From: JAGAJR01 sp048463395
Lineage (GTDB): Bacteria; Pseudomonadota; Alphaproteobacteria; RF32; CAG-239
Assembly (NCBI GenBank): GCA_048463395.1
Contig: DBFWPL010000023.1
Span: 128,998 to 192,997, forward strand
DNA length: 64,000 nucleotides
Reading direction: 5' to 3'
Part shown: positions 44,326 through 52,314 of the stretch, in pieces
Layout of the letters: each line of letters starts with the position of its first letter
Numbering within the stretch: the stretch's first letter is position 1
The notes under the pieces: model-generated
Told to the model about the DNA's origin: nothing
Databases searched by the model: none
The model's input: only the letters and a program-made list of their open reading frames with translations
Program-made: the position numbers and the translations under genes

Positions 44326-44655
44326 ATGCAAAAAATAAAATTCATTTGGGATAATATTCCTTATTACCTTTTTCAAACAATAAATTTATTTGTGCCATAC
44401 ATATTTTTGGTAATTCTTCCCGGTGATTTACAAAACATCACTTTGGGACAAGGGGCTTACAGCACATATAGTTCTAAAAAGGAATATTTTTTTATGGTTA
44501 TAGCTTTGGTTCTGTTTTTTTTAATTGGAGCAGAGATTGCCTCTTTACTGTTTAGAAAGAACAAAAAATTAGGACATTGGGTTGCCGCAATACCTTGTAT
44601 GTTGATTTTTATAGCTTCTTATGTGTTAGAATTCCTTTACGCTTTAAAACACTGA
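44326..44655 (+). CDS. Small membrane protein, tandem copy 3 of 3
   Basis: 109 residues from the ATG at 44326. It is related to copies 1 and 2 by IPYYLFQTINLF, the ILPGDL motif and GHWVAAIPCMLIF, but it lacks the 48-bp repeat and has a shorter N-terminus. Three hydrophobic segments. No function can be assigned. An intergenic gap of 71 bases leads to the porin gene. Confidence 0.66.
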   Translation: MQKIKFIWDNIPYYLFQTINLFVPYIFLVILPGDLQNITLGQGAYSTYSSKKEYFFMVIALVLFFLIGAEIASLLFRKNKKLGHWVAAIPCMLIFIASYVLEFLYALKH

Positions 44656-44726
44656 GTGGATTAAATTATTGAATATTTAATCATTAAGGCTATATACTAA
44701 AGCAAATAAAAACGGGATAGGCCTTT

Positions 44727-45851
44727 ATGAAGTTAAAACATCTATTAATTGCCGGAATGATTTTAGGAGCGACATCCGTTCAGGCCGGAGAAACAAATTA
44801 CATTTTTGAAGGAAGTCTTGATTCTCTTTATGGTTACAGCGATGTTTCCGAACGTTTTGAGAAAAAAGACAATAATAATCACTGGCTGAATAATTTTTAT
44901 CTGAACCTTGGCGTGGAACATGAGTTTAACGATACCTACAAGTTAGGTGTATATGTTGATTTAATGGCCGGTATTGATAAAGAAATTCAAAATTTTAACA
45001 ATGGCGACTGGGGACAGGAAGTTTATACAACATTGGATACTCCGCTTGGACAATTAACCGCCGGCGAGACCTATAACGTTGCCGCCCAGTTTCATGTCGG
45101 AGCTCCGGAAGTGGGAGCCTTGGGCATTAACAATTCAGATATTGTCGACTTTATATCTAATCCGAACTGGACCAGAAAAAAACATAAAACGAGTTTTGAA
45201 ACTCTAAATTCTACGGCAATGAATACGGACGGTGTTGCTGCAAAGGTCAATTATATTACGCCGGAAGTTTATAATACGATTTTAGGTATAACCTATGTTC
45301 CGGACAGCTATGACCGTCGCGGACTAATTAACAAATATGCCCGTTATGCTTCGGATGACGCTTTTATTGCGGCAATTTATAATGAAACGGATTTAGGCTT
45401 TGCCGATATGTCGCTTTCTGCCGGATATGGTGTTTACCACCGAGACGACAAAGAGTTTACGGCAGGAATGACTCTCTCCCGTGGCGGTTGGACTTTGGGC
45501 GGAAGTTTCCGTAAAACCTATGTTGACGGAAATGATTATGCAGTTACGGAGGTTTCTGATAATCCCCGTCTGCCGGATTTGTTTGACAATTATCGCGAGG
45601 GAAAAGCTTGGGATATTGGTTTGAGTTATGAAATCGGACCGTATCAGGTCAGCTTGTCTTATTTCAAATCTCAGGCGGACAATACCGGAAATGAAGATGA
45701 AATCATCATGCTTTCCAACAAATATCAGGTTGATAAAAACATAGACATTTATTTAACCGCCGCCCATGTTGATTTTGAAGAAAACAATAATTCCGTTGCC
45801 GATAATAATCAGGGATATGCATTTGTAACCGGAGTAAGTATCAGCTTCTAA
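44727..45851 (+). CDS. Outer-membrane porin-like beta-barrel protein
   Basis: 374 residues. A signal peptide MKLKHLLIAGMILGATSVQA is followed by alternating beta strands. It ends in SISF, with the aromatic C-terminal residue needed for outer-membrane assembly. Features such as YVDLMAGIDKE, TTLDTPLGQLTAGETYNVAA, and repeated DMSLSAGYGVYH-like strands fit general trimeric porins of alphaproteobacteria. It contains no cysteine. The response regulator starts 16 bases after its stop, so the two are probably cotranscribed. Confidence 0.78.
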   Translation: MKLKHLLIAGMILGATSVQAGETNYIFEGSLDSLYGYSDVSERFEKKDNNNHWLNNFYLNLGVEHEFNDTYKLGVYVDLMAGIDKEIQNFNNGDWGQEVYTTLDTPLGQLTAGETYNVAAQFHVGAPEVGALGINNSDIVDFISNPNWTRKKHKTSFETLNSTAMNTDGVAAKVNYITPEVYNTILGITYVPDSYDRRGLINKYARYASDDAFIAAIYNETDLGFADMSLSAGYGVYHRDDKEFTAGMTLSRGGWTLGGSFRKTYVDGNDYAVTEVSDNPRLPDLFDNYREGKAWDIGLSYEIGPYQVSLSYFKSQADNTGNEDEIIMLSNKYQVDKNIDIYLTAAHVDFEENNNSVADNNQGYAFVTGVSISF

Positions 45852-45867
45852 GAAGAAGGACAAAATA

Positions 45868-46497
45868 ATGCCTAATATGCTTTTTATTTCCGATAATACT
45901 GATTTTCGTCAGGATTTAGCTGATCAGATAACGCTGTATGCTCCGGATTTTGTAATTTTTGATGAAGAAGACGAAAACACGGTTTTTGACGTAGTTGTTT
46001 TGGATGAAAAACCGGAATTGTTAAAAGAACTGAGAGCTCATCAGATAAAATCTCCGGTAATTCATCTTTTATCCGCAGAGGATAATAACCTTGAGGAAAG
46101 TCCGCTAAATATTATCATCGCCAAACCGTTGTCGTTGAATGACTTTTTGAATCAGTTGAAGTCAAGTATTTATGTTTTGGAGAACAGTGCCGAAGGGTAT
46201 TTGTGTTTTAATGATTATGAACTTCACCCTTCTTCCAAAGAGATATTAAATCTACGCAATAATGAACTTATAAAGCTCACGGAGAAAGAAGTCGCGATTA
46301 TCCGCTATCTCTATAAGGCTCAGAATAAAATTGTCAGCAAAAACGAGCTTTTACAGGAAGTTTGGGGATATAGTCCCGATGTAACCACCCATACGATAGA
46401 AACACACATTTACCGTTTACGGCAAAAGGTCGAGCATGATGATGTGTCTGCTCAATTAATTGTTACGGAAGACGGCGGATATAAATTAAAATTCTAA
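45868..46497 (+). CDS. OmpR-type response regulator with degenerate receiver
   Basis: 209 residues. The N-terminal 110 residues have the receiver fold: MLFISDNTDFRQDL, VVVLDEKPELLKELR with possible phospho-acceptor Asp46, LLSAED, and IIIAKPLSLNDFL with the conserved Lys-Pro. The usual acidic pair is reduced (SDN) and the loop after the phosphorylated Asp (MPGxDG) is missing. The C-terminus is an OmpR winged helix: LTEKEVAIIRYLY, LLQEVWGYSPDVTTHTIETH, LRQKVE, and GGYKL. No histidine kinase neighbour is present. It might act without phosphorylation. Confidence 0.8.
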   Translation: MPNMLFISDNTDFRQDLADQITLYAPDFVIFDEEDENTVFDVVVLDEKPELLKELRAHQIKSPVIHLLSAEDNNLEESPLNIIIAKPLSLNDFLNQLKSSIYVLENSAEGYLCFNDYELHPSSKEILNLRNNELIKLTEKEVAIIRYLYKAQNKIVSKNELLQEVWGYSPDVTTHTIETHIYRLRQKVEHDDVSAQLIVTEDGGYKLKF

Positions 46498-47306
46498 AGA
46501 CTTATCTCAACCATTACCGGAACATGATCGGAAGGTCGTTCCCAAGCTCGCGTTTCTTTGAGCACTTTGGCGGAAAGAAGTCTGCTTTCCATATTCGGTG
46601 TTACCCAAATATGATCCAGTCTTCGCCCTTTGTCATTGGTTTGCCAGTTAGGATTGCGATAACTCCACCAAGAATAAACCTTTTCCGGTTCCGGATAAAA
46701 CTTGCGAACGGCATCAAAAAAGTCCAGAGATTTAAATAATCGGCTCAAACGTTCCGTTTCTACCGGAGTGTGTGAAACGATTTTAAGAAGTTGCTTATGA
46801 TTCCAAACGTCGTTTTCCGATGGAGCCACGTTAAAATCCCCGCAAATAAGCATTTTCTTTCTGGCATATTCAGCTTTATGCTGTTCCCAATATTCCGCCA
46901 CATCATCCATAAAAGTCAGCTTATGAGCGAATGAGAGATTGGCAATCGGATCAGGGATGTCTCCTCCTGCCGGAATGTAAATATTGTTGATTTCAATATC
47001 GTCAAATACCTTGGCAACAATGTGGCGGGCGTCGGTTTTTCCGACCCAGTTCTTTTCTTTAATATCTTTAAGCGGTGTTTTAGATAGAATAGCCACACCG
47101 TTGTATCCGGCCATTCCGTATAAGGCAATTTCCGGATACCCAAGTTTTTTAACCTCTTCAAAAGGGAAATCCTCCTTTTTTGCTTTGACCTCCTGAAGGC
47201 AGATAACATCCGGATTTTTGCTTTCAATGAGTTTTTTAAGAAGTTCCATACGAATACGGATAGAATTAACGTTCCAGGTAACCAGTTTAAAAGAAGTTTT
47301 AGTCAT
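46494..47306 (-). CDS. xthA: Exodeoxyribonuclease III
   Basis: A 270-residue exo/endo/phosphatase-family enzyme. It shows TWNVNSIRIR, CLQEVKAKK with the Glu ligand, ICGDFNVAPSENDVW (DxN), and the C-terminal RLDHIWVTPNM and SDHVPVMVEI with the catalytic His. It cuts abasic DNA and removes 3' blocks. It is adjacent to lolA (the lolA stop and xthA start overlap by one base) and its end overlaps the response regulator stop by four bases. Confidence 0.95.
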   Translation of the reverse strand: MTKTSFKLVTWNVNSIRIRMELLKKLIESKNPDVICLQEVKAKKEDFPFEEVKKLGYPEIALYGMAGYNGVAILSKTPLKDIKEKNWVGKTDARHIVAKVFDDIEINNIYIPAGGDIPDPIANLSFAHKLTFMDDVAEYWEQHKAEYARKKMLICGDFNVAPSENDVWNHKQLLKIVSHTPVETERLSRLFKSLDFFDAVRKFYPEPEKVYSWWSYRNPNWQTNDKGRRLDHIWVTPNMESRLLSAKVLKETRAWERPSDHVPVMVEISL

Positions 47307-47923
47307 TATTTGCGTTTGCCTTTTTTCTTAAGCGGAGAAGAGTCTTTTTTAAATTTGAACAAACTGCTGTCCAATTTTCCGTCTCTGACGGCATCATAAA
47401 GGGATACGGTAATTTCCACGCTTTGCGGATCAACGATTTTCCATTGCTTTAATTCCAAAGGATTATTGCTGAAAATAAGGGTAATCGGTCCGATTTCTTT
47501 GTTTTGTGCATATTCAAGCGTAGTAGAAATTATGCCGGCATCTTTGTAAAAGTCTTTAACCTTGAATTTTTTGCCGTCAATTTTAATGTCGTTGGCTAAA
47601 ATGAGGCTGGCCGGAATATCATCATAATCAATATGGGTAACTTGCTCTAAATCTTTATCATTATAAACAATATATTTTCCGTCTCCGACAATCAAAACAT
47701 TGGTCGGTGCGGCATATTCCATACGGATTTTGCTCGGCTTTTCAATAAACAAACGACCTTCTGCCGTATTGCCGTTGCTTGCCGTTTGCACAAAATTGGT
47801 TTCAAGTGTTGTAATATTGTTGAGATAATCTTCAATTGCTTTCAAATCTGCCGCTGTTTGAGCTTTGGTGTTAAAGCTCCAGAGACATCCTGTCAAAGCA
47901 AAAAGTACTGCCAGTTTTTTCAT
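47306..47923 (-). CDS. lolA: Outer-membrane lipoprotein carrier protein LolA
   Basis: A 205-residue periplasmic protein. Signal peptide MKKLAVLFALTGCLWSFNTKA. Then LKAIEDYLNNITTLETNFVQT, the opening of LolA, GRLFIEKPSKIRMEY, and DGKYIVYNDKDLEQVTHI. The mature protein keeps the hydrophobic lipid-binding character. The C-terminus KKDSSPLKKKGKRK is unusually basic. Note the cysteine at residue 13 of the signal peptide does not form a lipobox. It carries lipoproteins from the LolCDE complex to LolB. Confidence 0.9.
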   Translation of the reverse strand: MKKLAVLFALTGCLWSFNTKAQTAADLKAIEDYLNNITTLETNFVQTASNGNTAEGRLFIEKPSKIRMEYAAPTNVLIVGDGKYIVYNDKDLEQVTHIDYDDIPASLILANDIKIDGKKFKVKDFYKDAGIISTTLEYAQNKEIGPITLIFSNNPLELKQWKIVDPQSVEITVSLYDAVRDGKLDSSLFKFKKDSSPLKKKGKRK

Positions 47924-47986
47924 ATCTTACCTTCTTGTAAATCTTATTTCGTAAATAATATAATCCATATAAACAAATAGTCTAAC

Positions 47987-48022
47987 AAAAAAATTCCCCG
48001 TTGAATGATTATCAACGGGGAA
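47987..48022 (-). terminator. Rho-independent terminator of the CGCGCG mini-protein gene
   Basis: The minus strand forms an 11-bp stem (TTCCCCGTTGA with TCAACGGGGAA; bases 47994-48004 and 48012-48022), a 7-base loop, and a run of seven T's. It lies 23 bases past the mini-protein stop. Confidence 0.9.
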
Positions 48023-48044
48023 ATCTCCCTAAGCGGGACAAGAT

Positions 48045-48155
48045 TTATTTAGAACCGCAGCCACAACCGCAGCCGGATTTTTTGCTGGAATTTTCAGAGT
48101 TTGTTTTTTCTTCGGAAGCCGGTTTGGCTGATTTATTTGTGTTACTGTAAGACAT
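48045..48155 (-). CDS. 36-residue protein ending in CGCGCGSK
   Basis: A 36-residue reading frame, MSYSNTNKSAKPASEEKTNS and then ENSSKKSGCGCGCGSK. It has a strong ribosome-binding site, AAGGAG, with 6 bases before the ATG at 48155, and a GC-rich terminator after the stop. The N-terminal two-thirds are hydrophilic and probably disordered. The last residues repeat Cys-Gly three times, a plausible metal-binding or cluster-binding tail. No function is known to me. The flanking signals make chance unlikely. Confidence 0.75.
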   Translation of the reverse strand: MSYSNTNKSAKPASEEKTNSENSSKKSGCGCGCGSK

Positions 48156-48252
48156 TTTATTACTCCTTAAAAAAATTAATGCAAAGTTCATTAGTTTATT
48201 TAAGTCCGAAAATAGTCAAAACAAGTTTTATAGATAAAATTGCTATTTGAAA

Positions 48253-49176
48253 TTAACGAGTATTGCGAGCCTTGAACACGCCATCCTCAAATCCCTGAAT
48301 GTCGGTGTTTTCATCAGCATCAGCCAAACGCTTGAGAGCATAAGCGACATATTCTTTTTCTCTCTCAATACCGATGAACCGCCGTTTTAATTTTTTTGCC
48401 GTAACCGCGGTGGTTCCGGAGCCGAGAAAAGGATCAAAAACCACATCCCCTTCATCACTGGAGGCAAGGATTAATTTGGCAACAAGTTTCTCCGGTTTTT
48501 GTGTCGGATGAGGCGTGTTTTCCGGCATGGACCAAAACGGAATGGAGATGTCTGTCCAAATATTGGATGGAGAAGTTAACCGGTATTTATCCGAACCTTC
48601 GCCTTTCCAGTCTTTAGGGTTTCCTTTTTCGTCCCGATACGGAGCGATTACCTGTCGTTGGACTTTAACCGCCTCAAGATTAAATTTATATTGCGTAGAT
48701 TTTGTAAAAAACCAAATGTCTTCCAGACAATTTTTCCAGTTGTTCAGAGCTCCGCGGCCTTTTTCCCGCTCCCAAGAGATTCTGTTTTGCAGCAAAAAGT
48801 ATTTTCCGGCTGTTTCGGGAATGGCAATGGAAGTTTTCCAATCCGAGCAAATATAAATGGAGCCGTTTTCCTTTAATATTCTAGGGAGTTTTGACAGCCA
48901 GGAATCCAGCCATTTTTTATATTTTTCCAACCCCATTTCCTTAAAAGTAGTGGAGGAAAAACTTTTAGTAAGATTATATGGCGGGTCGACAACAATCAGG
49001 TCTACACAGTTATCCGGCAAAAAGTCGAGAGCCTTGAAAGCATCTTGATGAATAATCTTGTCGGTAACCTCATCTGGAGAAACCATGCTTTTGAGTTTAA
49101 TCGCCTGTTTGGCATAAGAACTTATCTCGCCGACACTCAGCTCAAGGGTTTTGTTTCTCGGAGCTTTTTTTTTCAT
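48253..49176 (-). CDS. Orphan beta-class site-specific DNA (adenine) methyltransferase
   Basis: A 307-residue methyltransferase. DPPYNLTKS (motif IV) comes near residue 66, followed by GSIYICSDW and WEREKGRGALNNWKN, then the target-recognition region (res. 155-205) and HPTQKPEKLVAKLILASS, DPFLGSGTTAVTA (motif I) and FIGIEREKEYVAYA. Motif IV before motif I identifies the beta class. It lacks the C-terminal domain of CcrM and is about 50 residues shorter, so GANTC specificity is unlikely. No restriction enzyme is nearby. It follows ptsH by 11 bases on the same strand and looks inserted in the PTS operon. Confidence 0.85.
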   Translation of the reverse strand: MKKKAPRNKTLELSVGEISSYAKQAIKLKSMVSPDEVTDKIIHQDAFKALDFLPDNCVDLIVVDPPYNLTKSFSSTTFKEMGLEKYKKWLDSWLSKLPRILKENGSIYICSDWKTSIAIPETAGKYFLLQNRISWEREKGRGALNNWKNCLEDIWFFTKSTQYKFNLEAVKVQRQVIAPYRDEKGNPKDWKGEGSDKYRLTSPSNIWTDISIPFWSMPENTPHPTQKPEKLVAKLILASSDEGDVVFDPFLGSGTTAVTAKKLKRRFIGIEREKEYVAYALKRLADADENTDIQGFEDGVFKARNTR

Positions 49177-49187
49177 GTTTTTATAAA

Positions 49188-49469
49188 TTAGTCTTCACCG
49201 AATTTGCTGTTTACCAGATTTGTCAAAGCATCCAAAGCTTCTTTTGCCTGATTTCCCGTAGTGGTAACCTCAATGGTGGTTCCTTTGGCTGCGGCAAGCA
49301 TCATCAATCCCATGATGGAACAACCGCTTACTTTTTGACCGATTCTCTCAACCGTAACTTCCGCGTCCATATCTTCGATTGTTTTAACAAAAGCTGCGGC
49401 GGCTCTGGCGTGTAATCCTTTTTTGTTTTGAATTTCCAAAGTGGCGGAAAATTTATTGTCTGTCATCAT
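49188..49469 (-). CDS. ptsH: Phosphocarrier protein HPr (PtsH/NPr-like)
   Basis: A 93-residue HPr. KKGLHARAAAAFVK carries the active His20, and QKVSGCSIMGLMMLAAAKG holds Ser51, the HprK-type regulatory serine. It starts MMTDNKF, so the first or second ATG may be used; its ATG overlaps the EIIA stop (TAATG). With EIIA-Man it forms a regulatory PTS, and hprK at 12.8 kb can phosphorylate Ser51. No EI or sugar permease is coded nearby. The methyltransferase gene follows. Confidence 0.94.
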   Translation of the reverse strand: MMTDNKFSATLEIQNKKGLHARAAAAFVKTIEDMDAEVTVERIGQKVSGCSIMGLMMLAAAKGTTIEVTTTGNQAKEALDALTNLVNSKFGED

Positions 49470-49867
49470 TACATTCCTAACAATTGCGAAGCGATATTGA
49501 TATATTTTTTACCGGCTTCCTGAGCCCCCTCAACGGTTTCTTTGAGATTTTTTTCTTTTCTCAGGGAGGCGATTTTAATCAACATCGGCAAATTAATTCC
49601 GGCAATAATTTCAACGTTTGCCTGATCCATAATTGAAATTGCCAAGTTGGAAGGTGTTCCGCCAAACATATCAGTTAACAAAATTGTTCCGCTGCCGCTG
49701 TCAACTTCTTTCACTTTTTTGAAGATTTCTGCTCTGCGAACTTCCATATCATCTTCCGGCCCAATGCAAACCGCGGCGATTTGTTCCTGTTTGCCGACGA
49801 CATGCTGCATTGCCGAAATAAATTCTGAGGCCAAATTGCCATGGGTAACCAAAACCAACCCTATCAT
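49469..49867 (-). CDS. PTS EIIA component, mannose family (PtsM)
   Basis: A 132-residue EIIA-Man. GLVLVTHGNLASEF puts the phosphorylated His9 at the usual place. GTILLTDMFGGTPSNLA and the IIAGINLPMLIKI segment are typical. No IIB, IIC or IID genes are present, so it is the stand-alone alphaproteobacterial EIIA that acts in PTS phosphorelay regulation. It overlaps ptsH by 3 bases at its end and follows the unknown 140-residue protein by 23 bases. Confidence 0.93.
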   Translation of the reverse strand: MIGLVLVTHGNLASEFISAMQHVVGKQEQIAAVCIGPEDDMEVRRAEIFKKVKEVDSGSGTILLTDMFGGTPSNLAISIMDQANVEIIAGINLPMLIKIASLRKEKNLKETVEGAQEAGKKYINIASQLLGM

Positions 49868-49890
49868 TTTGTTTTATTCCTTTTTTATGA

Positions 49891-50313
49891 TTATTGTTTA
49901 CTTCCGCTGACCCATGTTTTAACGGCACCAAAGCTTTTTAAAACATCTTCTCTGCTTTTGGCTTTAACCAGTTCGTCGGCTCTGGTCTGACGGCCTTCAA
50001 AAACGATTTCTTCAACGTTTTCTACCGGCACACCGTAAACACGTTCAACCATTTTGCCTTTTAATTCCACAATCATGACAAATTCGGCTTCGGCCAAAGG
50101 CCCTTTGGTTTCCTCATCAATATTATCCAAACGGACGGCCAAACGTTCATCTCTTTTCAAAAGAGCATTTTTTTTGCCGTCGAATTCCAAAACAGGGGCT
50201 TTCGGAGCTCCGTCGCGGGCATCAATAAAAATAGCCAGCTCGCCGTATTTGTTTTCAATAATTTCGTAAAAATCCTGTTTTTCAATCAGAGTATAATATT
50301 GCGTTTCCATCAT
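49891..50313 (-). CDS. Conserved-type protein of unknown function upstream of PTS genes
   Basis: 140 residues, not recognised. Visible elements are YTLIEKQDFYEIIENKYG, FIDARDGAPKAPVLEFDGKK and AEFVMIVELKGKMVERVYGV, the last a likely strand-turn-helix. It is strongly acidic in the middle and has an Ala/Lys-rich end (ELVKAKSREDVLKSF). No signal peptide or TM segment. It is the first gene of the probable EIIA-HPr-methyltransferase transcript. It could be related to PTS control, but that rests on position alone. Confidence 0.65.
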   Translation of the reverse strand: MMETQYYTLIEKQDFYEIIENKYGELAIFIDARDGAPKAPVLEFDGKKNALLKRDERLAVRLDNIDEETKGPLAEAEFVMIVELKGKMVERVYGVPVENVEEIVFEGRQTRADELVKAKSREDVLKSFGAVKTWVSGSKQ

Positions 50314-50498
50314 TTTATCCAGTAAAGGGTTAACTCACAAATCTTTAAAACCATCCTATTATAATAAAGGTAAACTGTCAATTTTGAGTTAATAATCAGG
50401 CTAATAAATTGTTGTCATTTTTTCAAATTTTGATATAAAGAATCAAAATTTAAATTTTATCTGAGTTTAATCGTATTATTTCACAAAAAAATTCATTT

Positions 50499-51044
50499 AT
50501 GAAAAAGTTATTATTAAGAATCAAAAATTGGTTCGTGTTTTCTCATAAAGACGAACTTAAGTATCCAGTGTTGTACCAAAAAGCGGAAAATGTGATAAAA
50601 TCAACATGTTTTAACCCGACACTGCAAATTGTCGGAGTGTGTCTTTCGGATGAGGTTATTTATTATCCCCTTTCTAAAGACAATTCCTATAGCGATAGCC
50701 GAGAAGGATTTTACGGCAGTAAGTATTACGGAACATGGGAGGAGGCCATAGCCTTTTTTGAGAAGATTAACGTTCCCGGATACAAGGTTGTTGCCGCTCC
50801 GATAGATGTTTTGGTAAGTATTTTGAATAATTATCGGAATATCAATCCGTTTCTTGTAAAACTCGGAATGGAACCGCTGCATGAAGATTGGTATTACTGG
50901 TCGGGAACACCTCACGATGGTTTTGCAGACTATGCTTGGGATTACTGCAATGACCGAACCGGCAAAGGAGTGGACGAGTACAGCAAATCCGCTTATCTGA
51001 AAACGGAAAAGAACCACTTCTTGGGGATATTAATTCCCGAATGA
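50499..51044 (+). CDS. Unknown protein with a DUF1566-like C-terminal segment
   Basis: 181 residues. The start is at 50499 without a strong ribosome-binding site. The N-terminus is basic and amphipathic (MKKLLLRIKNWFVFSHK). The C-terminal part WYYWSGTPHDGFADYAWDYC resembles the WYWSSTEYDNISAWSL region of the DUF1566-type protein at 63.3-64 kb, but most of that domain is absent. It lies alone between two convergent or divergent units and has AT-rich upstream DNA. The DUF1566 relation is an inference from a short motif. Confidence 0.55.
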   Translation: MKKLLLRIKNWFVFSHKDELKYPVLYQKAENVIKSTCFNPTLQIVGVCLSDEVIYYPLSKDNSYSDSREGFYGSKYYGTWEEAIAFFEKINVPGYKVVAAPIDVLVSILNNYRNINPFLVKLGMEPLHEDWYYWSGTPHDGFADYAWDYCNDRTGKGVDEYSKSAYLKTEKNHFLGILIPE

Positions 51045-51060
51045 CCCTCAAACATACAAA

Positions 51061-51087
51061 CAGCCGTCTTTAATCATAAGACGGCTG
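51061..51087. terminator. Hairpin terminator between convergent unknown gene and recF
   Basis: CAGCCGTCTT and AAGACGGCTG form a perfect 10-bp stem with a 7-base loop. T-rich tracts lie on either side (TTCTTT on the plus strand; TTTGTATGTTTG on the minus strand), so it may serve both genes. Confidence 0.8.
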
Positions 51088-51094
51088 CCGTTCT

Positions 51095-52312
51095 TTAAAA
51101 AACCTGATTATTTCGAACTTCTAAAAATTGTGCTTTCTCTCGAAGTGAAGAAAATAATTCTGCATCGGTTGATGTTATCCAGGCTTGTACATTTAAATCG
51201 CGGATTTTTTCAAGCAAAGCTTCCCTTTTAATGTCGTCCAGATGGGCAACAACTTCGTCCAAGAGCAGAACCGGAGCGAAGCCCTTATCCAACGTCTGAC
51301 ATTTTGTCTGAGCCAGAATGATGCTGATAAGCAATGATTTCTGTTCTCCGGTAGAACATAAATCCGCCGGCATTCTTTTTTTCTTGTAATAAACTTTAAA
51401 ATCAGTCCGATTTACTCCGTCGACATTGTCATTATAGATAACGTTTCTTCTTTGGGAGAAAAGCTTATTGCGGTAAAAATCTTCCACTTCAACGGCAGGT
51501 TTTTCATCCAGCATTTTTTCAATTATGCCGTCAAGTTCCAAGATAACGTTCGGAAAAGTATCGTCCGGTTCCGCTTCAATAAAATTATTCAGCTTGGCGG
51601 TTTGCTCTCTTCTTGCTGCGGCAATAGCCACCCCGAGAGTTGCCATATTGTCTTCAAGCGAAAAAAGCCAGTTATTGTCCGGAGTGCCGGCTTTCAAAAG
51701 CTGATACCATTCTTTGTAATAATGTTCAAAAGTTGCCGTCCTTTTGGCGTGTTCAACATCAAAAGCATATACCAATCGGTCTAAAAAGCTTCTTCTTGGC
51801 TGGGAACCGCCCCTAAACAGCCTGTCCATCTGCGGAGTCAGCCAAATAGCAGAAATATATCGCCCCAATTCTGATTGAGAAGAAATTTTGTTGCCGTCGA
51901 TTTTAACGATTCTCCGGTCAAAACTGCGAATGTCCTCCTCGTCAGTTTCCCTGGCGGATTTTTCAACCGCCGTGCCGATTTCAACTTCATCGCCGTTTTT
52001 TTGAATAACGGCCGAAACAGCCCAATTTGTATTGCCGATTCCTGTAGGAGCATATTCATCTGGAATAAGAGCAGGAGTGATTCTTTTTATATCGGCCAAA
52101 CGAGCTCCGCGGATTCCCCGTCCCGGTGTTAAAAATGAAATGGCTTCAAGAATATTTGTTTTGCCCGAGCCGTTTTCTCCGGTAATAATAATTGGCGACA
52201 AATCAGCATTAATCCTCAAAAACGCATAGTTTCTGAAGTCAGTTAAAGTCAGGCGGGTAACGCCTGACTTTTCTTGAGTAACTGCATATAATTTATTTGC
52301 CAGATTCGTCAA
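51095..52312 (-). CDS. recF: DNA replication and repair protein RecF
   Basis: A 405-residue SMC-like ATPase. LTDFRNYAFLRI and Walker A GENGSGKTNILEAIS are near residues 25-55. The C-terminal half has ADLCSTGEQKSLLISIILAQ (signature motif) and LLLDEVVAHLDDIKREAL (Walker B and D-loop). It loads RecA at gaps with RecO and RecR. The gene order dnaN-recF with 2 bases between is common, although gyrB is some distance away (41 kb). Confidence 0.95.
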   Translation of the reverse strand: MTNLANKLYAVTQEKSGVTRLTLTDFRNYAFLRINADLSPIIITGENGSGKTNILEAISFLTPGRGIRGARLADIKRITPALIPDEYAPTGIGNTNWAVSAVIQKNGDEVEIGTAVEKSARETDEEDIRSFDRRIVKIDGNKISSQSELGRYISAIWLTPQMDRLFRGGSQPRRSFLDRLVYAFDVEHAKRTATFEHYYKEWYQLLKAGTPDNNWLFSLEDNMATLGVAIAAARREQTAKLNNFIEAEPDDTFPNVILELDGIIEKMLDEKPAVEVEDFYRNKLFSQRRNVIYNDNVDGVNRTDFKVYYKKKRMPADLCSTGEQKSLLISIILAQTKCQTLDKGFAPVLLLDEVVAHLDDIKREALLEKIRDLNVQAWITSTDAELFSSLREKAQFLEVRNNQVF

Positions 52313-52314
52313 TC

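Noticed and set aside
48253..49176. Methyltransferase as CcrM (GANTC)
   Set aside because: It is about 50 residues shorter, lacks the CcrM C-terminal domain, and its recognition region does not resemble CcrM. Orphan beta-class enzyme of unknown specificity is the safer call.
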